From positions 1 to 7,575 of the forward strand of contig DJEG01000031.1 of the NCBI GenBank assembly GCA_002431305.1: a stretch of 7,575 bases of DNA, written 5' to 3'. The first letter of the stretch is position 1, and each line of letters begins with the position of its first letter. The notes beneath the pieces were generated by a model. That model was not told where the DNA came from. It did not search any database and was given only the letters and a program-made list of their open reading frames with translations. This DNA is from Ruminococcaceae bacterium UBA5904 (GTDB taxonomy: Bacteria; Bacillota; Clostridia; Oscillospirales; Acutalibacteraceae). Of this stretch, positions 5,114-7,575 are shown piece after piece. A program made the translations under genes and the position numbers.

Positions 5114-6616
5114 ATGTCAGACCCAGACCCCGGAAGTATTATAGGGGCTATAACCCGTCAGCCTATGTTTCTCGACGCTGCTGTAAAATCAACCTGGACG
5201 GATAACGTTCTTCAAATCGTTATTCTGCTGATTCTTATTTTCGTCAACGCCTTTTTCGCGATGAGTGAGATAGCGGTCATATCTCTTAACGACACGAAAA
5301 TGGAGAAGCTTGCAGGCGAGGGTAACAAAAAAGCAAAACAGGTACTTAAATTAACGAAAAACTCGTCAAACTTCTTATCGACTATTCAGATAGGCGTTAC
5401 GCTGGCCGGATTTTTAACCAGTGCGTTCGCTTCATCCAGCTTTGCTGAACAGCTTACGTCATGGATTATGACGAAGCATCCCAGCGCTCCCGAGGGCGTT
5501 ATAAGCACGGTATCGATGATACTTATTACTATTCTGATGTCGTATTTTTCACTTGTTTTGGGCGAGCTTGTACCTAAAAAAATCGCTATGCAGAAACCCG
5601 AAAAGGTTTCGTTTGCGGTAGTCGGCGTACTGCTTTTCGTTGCAAAGGTCACAAAGCCGTTTGTCAAAATACTCTCGGTTTCGACCAACCTTGTTGTAAA
5701 ACTTATAGGTCTCGACCCCAACGCTGACGGAGATTCCGTCACGGAGGAGGAAATCCTTATGATGGTTGACGCGGGCGAGGAAAAGGGCGTTATAGAAAAC
5801 ACCCAGGCCGAGATGATTAACAATATATTTGAATTCGACGACATAGACGCGGGTGATTTGATGACCCACAGAGTCGATATGACCGCGGTCGAGGGAAGCG
5901 ATTCTATTGCCGATGTTATAAAGGTTGCGATTGACGAGGGGTATTCCCGTATTCCCGTATATGACGACGACCCCGACAACATTATCGGTATCGTATACGT
6001 AAAGGATCTTTTACAGTACGTGAAATCCGGAATTCCCGATAAAAAGACGATACGGGAAATAATGCGCGAGGCATATTTTGTCCCGGAGTCGAAAAAATGC
6101 GGTGAGCTTTTCACCGAGCTTATCGAAAAGCACATTCAGATAGCCATAGTTGTAGACGAATACGGCGGAACCGCCGGTCTTATCACAATGGAGGATCTTA
6201 TAGAGTCGATAGTCGGAAATATTCAGGACGAATATGACGACGAGGACGAGGAAGTTTCGAAATTAAACGACAATACGTTTACGGTCGACGGAACGATGGA
6301 TATTGACGAGGTGTGCGAGCTTATCAATGCCGAGCTTCCCGAGGGCGAATACGATACACTCGCGGGCTTCCTGATTTCCGAACTCGGGTATCTGCCGGTG
6401 GACGGTGATATGGACGTAGTCGAGTATAAAAATATTAAATTTACCGTGCTGTCCGTAGAGGAACGCCGTATCGCAAAAGTTAAAATTGAGATAACCCCGA
6501 TTTCCGAAGAGGACGACGATGAACAGAAGGAAAAGGAGCGTTCCAAGGATAAAAAGGACAGAGAACGCGACAGGGAAAAGGATAAGGACAAATCCGGCGA
6601 ACACGAGGATAAATAA
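5114..6616 (+). CDS. CNNM/CorC-HlyC family membrane protein (hemolysin-like, CBS pair)
   Basis: A 500-residue inner-membrane protein of the CNNM/CorC family, which is linked to magnesium (and possibly sodium) export; the old name 'hemolysin' does not imply toxin activity. Visible order: a DUF21/CNNM transmembrane domain (about 30-205) with hydrophobic segments near 33-55, 95-118, 130-152 and 165-180, including FVNAFFAMSEIAVISL and the GELVPKKIA motif (150-158). Then a CBS pair (about 248-302, with SRIPVY and the turn IIGIVYVKDLL; and about 313-370, with VVDEYGGTAGLITMEDLIE). Then a CorC_HlyC domain (about 383-462). The tail after 465 is extremely charged, rich in Asp, Glu, Lys and Arg, and probably disordered. 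The start is ATG 5114. It has its own consensus promoter. A terminator-like hairpin follows 12 bp after the stop, and ylmH's possible start is 5 bp after it. Confidence 0.93.
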   Translation: MSDPDPGSIIGAITRQPMFLDAAVKSTWTDNVLQIVILLILIFVNAFFAMSEIAVISLNDTKMEKLAGEGNKKAKQVLKLTKNSSNFLSTIQIGVTLAGFLTSAFASSSFAEQLTSWIMTKHPSAPEGVISTVSMILITILMSYFSLVLGELVPKKIAMQKPEKVSFAVVGVLLFVAKVTKPFVKILSVSTNLVVKLIGLDPNADGDSVTEEEILMMVDAGEEKGVIENTQAEMINNIFEFDDIDAGDLMTHRVDMTAVEGSDSIADVIKVAIDEGYSRIPVYDDDPDNIIGIVYVKDLLQYVKSGIPDKKTIREIMREAYFVPESKKCGELFTELIEKHIQIAIVVDEYGGTAGLITMEDLIESIVGNIQDEYDDEDEEVSKLNDNTFTVDGTMDIDEVCELINAELPEGEYDTLAGFLISELGYLPVDGDMDVVEYKNIKFTVLSVEERRIAKVKIEITPISEEDDDEQKEKERSKDKKDRERDREKDKDKSGEHEDK

Positions 6617-6621
6617 AAATA

Positions 6622-7467
6622 ATGATTAAAGCCCGCTTCCGTTACGGAGACGGGCTTTTTCAGAGGGTGATAATTACGGATAAGACGTTTTTAGGACATA
6701 TAAAGGATATTTCATTAAGAGCCGAAAAAAGCGGACGGTATTTCTTTACTTCGTTTCTGACTCAGGCTCAGCAGAGCGATATCGAGAGCATGAAACGTGA
6801 GCTTTGCAAATATAGATTTTACGGCGGAGCAGAATTGACCGAACGCAATATGGCGCGGTTCGGGGATGAAAACGAAATAGGATGGGAGCAGGATTTCCCG
6901 ATAAACGTACTTAAAGTCCGTCCGTTGAACGCAAAATTTTCCGACGCACTTACGCACCGTGATTTTCTGGGGGCGCTGATGAACCTCGGAATCGAGCGCG
7001 ATCAGATAGGCGATATCGCCGTCAAGGATAACGAAGCGTATATTTTCGTAACAGATAAAATGGCGGACTATATCTGCGAAAAGCTCGATAAAGTAAAGCA
7101 TACGAGCGTTAAATGCGAGGTTACGGACAATATCCCCGAGGGAAAATTATATAATTGCGAAAATGCGGATATAATCGTATCGTCAATGAGAATCGACTGT
7201 GTAACAGCGGGCGTTTTTAAGCTGTCGAGAAACGAAGCGCAGAATTTAATCGAGAGCGAAAAGGTTTTTGTAAATTCAAAATCCGTTGTTTCCGTTTCAA
7301 AAGAGCTTTGCGAAAACGATGTCGTTTCCGTAAGAGGGTACGGTAAATTTGTATTTTCAGGCGAAAAAAGCAGGACGAAAAAGGGGAGAATTGTGATTGA
7401 GGTCGGGGTGTATAGCAAAAGGGAGTCGAACCCCATAAGCCCAAAACGCACCGGCTCACATCTCTGA
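6622..7467 (+). CDS. ylmH: YlmH-type S4 RNA-binding protein with an element-derived tail
   Basis: A cytoplasmic RNA-binding protein of the YlmH family. In Bacillus, YlmH binds ribosomal particles and has been tied to ribosome-associated quality control; in Firmicutes the gene often sits by sepF/divIVA, which are not seen here. Seen: LTHRDFLGALMNLGIERDQIGDI (about 110-132), the family's most conserved block, then an S4 domain (about 188-250) containing LSRNEAQNLIESEKVFVNSK and ending VRGYGKFVFSG. KKGRIVIEVGV (253-263) is the usual C-terminus. The next 18 residues (YSKRESN..SHL) come from the inserted element. The start is uncertain. ATG 6622 has only a distant GAGG (6605-6608) and overlaps a terminator hairpin. 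GTG 6667 or ATT 6673, just past the hairpin, would give the typical family N-terminus (ITDKTFLGHI) but lack an ideally spaced binding site. Confidence 0.88.
   Translation: MIKARFRYGDGLFQRVIITDKTFLGHIKDISLRAEKSGRYFFTSFLTQAQQSDIESMKRELCKYRFYGGAELTERNMARFGDENEIGWEQDFPINVLKVRPLNAKFSDALTHRDFLGALMNLGIERDQIGDIAVKDNEAYIFVTDKMADYICEKLDKVKHTSVKCEVTDNIPEGKLYNCENADIIVSSMRIDCVTAGVFKLSRNEAQNLIESEKVFVNSKSVVSVSKELCENDVVSVRGYGKFVFSGEKSRTKKGRIVIEVGVYSKRESNPISPKRTGSHL
6628..6660 (+). terminator. Intrinsic terminator overlapping the 5' end of the ylmH frame
   Basis: AAAGCCCG (6628-6635) pairs with CGGGCTTT (6651-6658). TCCG (6638-6641) pairs with CGGA (6645-6648), and one T-G pair and one mismatch lie between the two helices. 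The loop is TTA and the right arm ends in TTTTT. It begins 12 bp after the corC-like stop and looks like that gene's terminator, but it lies inside codons 3-13 of the ylmH frame opened by ATG 6622. Confidence 0.7.
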
Positions 7468-7575
7468 GAACGGTTTTTCCCTTGAAATACGTCAGTATTC
7501 CTGCTCAAAAGAACCGTCCCCATAGACGCAACCCGCTGTATTTTGGGTGCGAAGCAGTTTATATCTATCATATTT
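7411..7575. mobile_element. MITE-like element copy 2, left part, cut by the window end
   Basis: Begins TATAGCAAAAGGGAGTCGAA. Positions 7411-7457 match 629-675 (44 of 47), 7469-7560 match 845-936 (88 of 92) and 7559-7575 match 1001-1017 (16 of 17), all in the same orientation as copy 1. It lacks the nested 158-bp palindrome and the block corresponding to about 937-1000, so it may be closer to the basic form. The right terminal repeat should lie beyond the window. It begins exactly where ylmH normally ends and adds 18 codons to that gene. Confidence 0.85.

Noticed and set aside
5386..6135. 249-residue ORF antisense to the corC-like gene
   Set aside because: It is the reverse-frame shadow of a well-supported gene, with serine/isoleucine-rich composition typical of antisense reading.
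7068..7571. 167-residue minus-strand ORF antisense to ylmH
   Set aside because: It is a shadow of the S4 domain coding region continuing into the repeat; no domain is recognised.

Overview
The window is about 7.6 kb of bacterial chromosome with moderate GC. Its gene content suggests a Firmicute of the class Clostridia, probably an uncultured gut lineage: a ylmH-type S4 protein, a CNNM/CorC-type membrane protein, a type-2 (MOFRL) glycerate kinase, AGGAG-type ribosome binding sites and a consensus sigma-A promoter. The organism is inferred from gene content only.

Layout: positions 1-540 hold no confident gene, only a possible broken small ORF (145-391) and an AT-rich inverted repeat (433-522). 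A strong intrinsic terminator (549-595) ends a minus-strand operon. That operon reads leftward from 4833: calcineurin-like metallophosphoesterase, glycerate 2-kinase, then NAD-dependent epimerase/dehydratase, with junctions of a few bases. An AT-rich divergent intergenic region (4834-5113) carries a TTGACA-17 bp-TATAAT promoter. This drives a plus-strand unit of a CorC/HlyC-like CNNM transporter followed by ylmH. A terminator-shaped hairpin sits exactly at the start of the ylmH reading frame.

The most interesting content is a repeated, non-coding, MITE-like element. One complete copy (629-1134) has near-perfect terminal inverted repeats starting TATAGCAAAAG. A second copy enters at 7411 and runs off the window. 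In both places the element sits exactly where a gene's stop codon is or should be. The terminal repeat is read in the same frame and adds the same tail, YSKRESN, to two unrelated proteins (the epimerase and YlmH). Removing copy 1 with one TA restores a TAA stop for the epimerase about 33 bp before its native terminator. Copy 1 also contains a nested 158-bp element with 20-bp perfect inverted repeats and a further hairpin block that copy 2 lacks. Conserved parts fold into hairpins whose G-U pairs favour a plus-strand RNA. I do not recognise the family.

The genes do not form one obvious pathway. The minus operon mixes a phosphoesterase, a sugar-acid kinase and an SDR enzyme. The plus unit joins an ion transporter-like membrane protein with a ribosome-associated RNA-binding protein.
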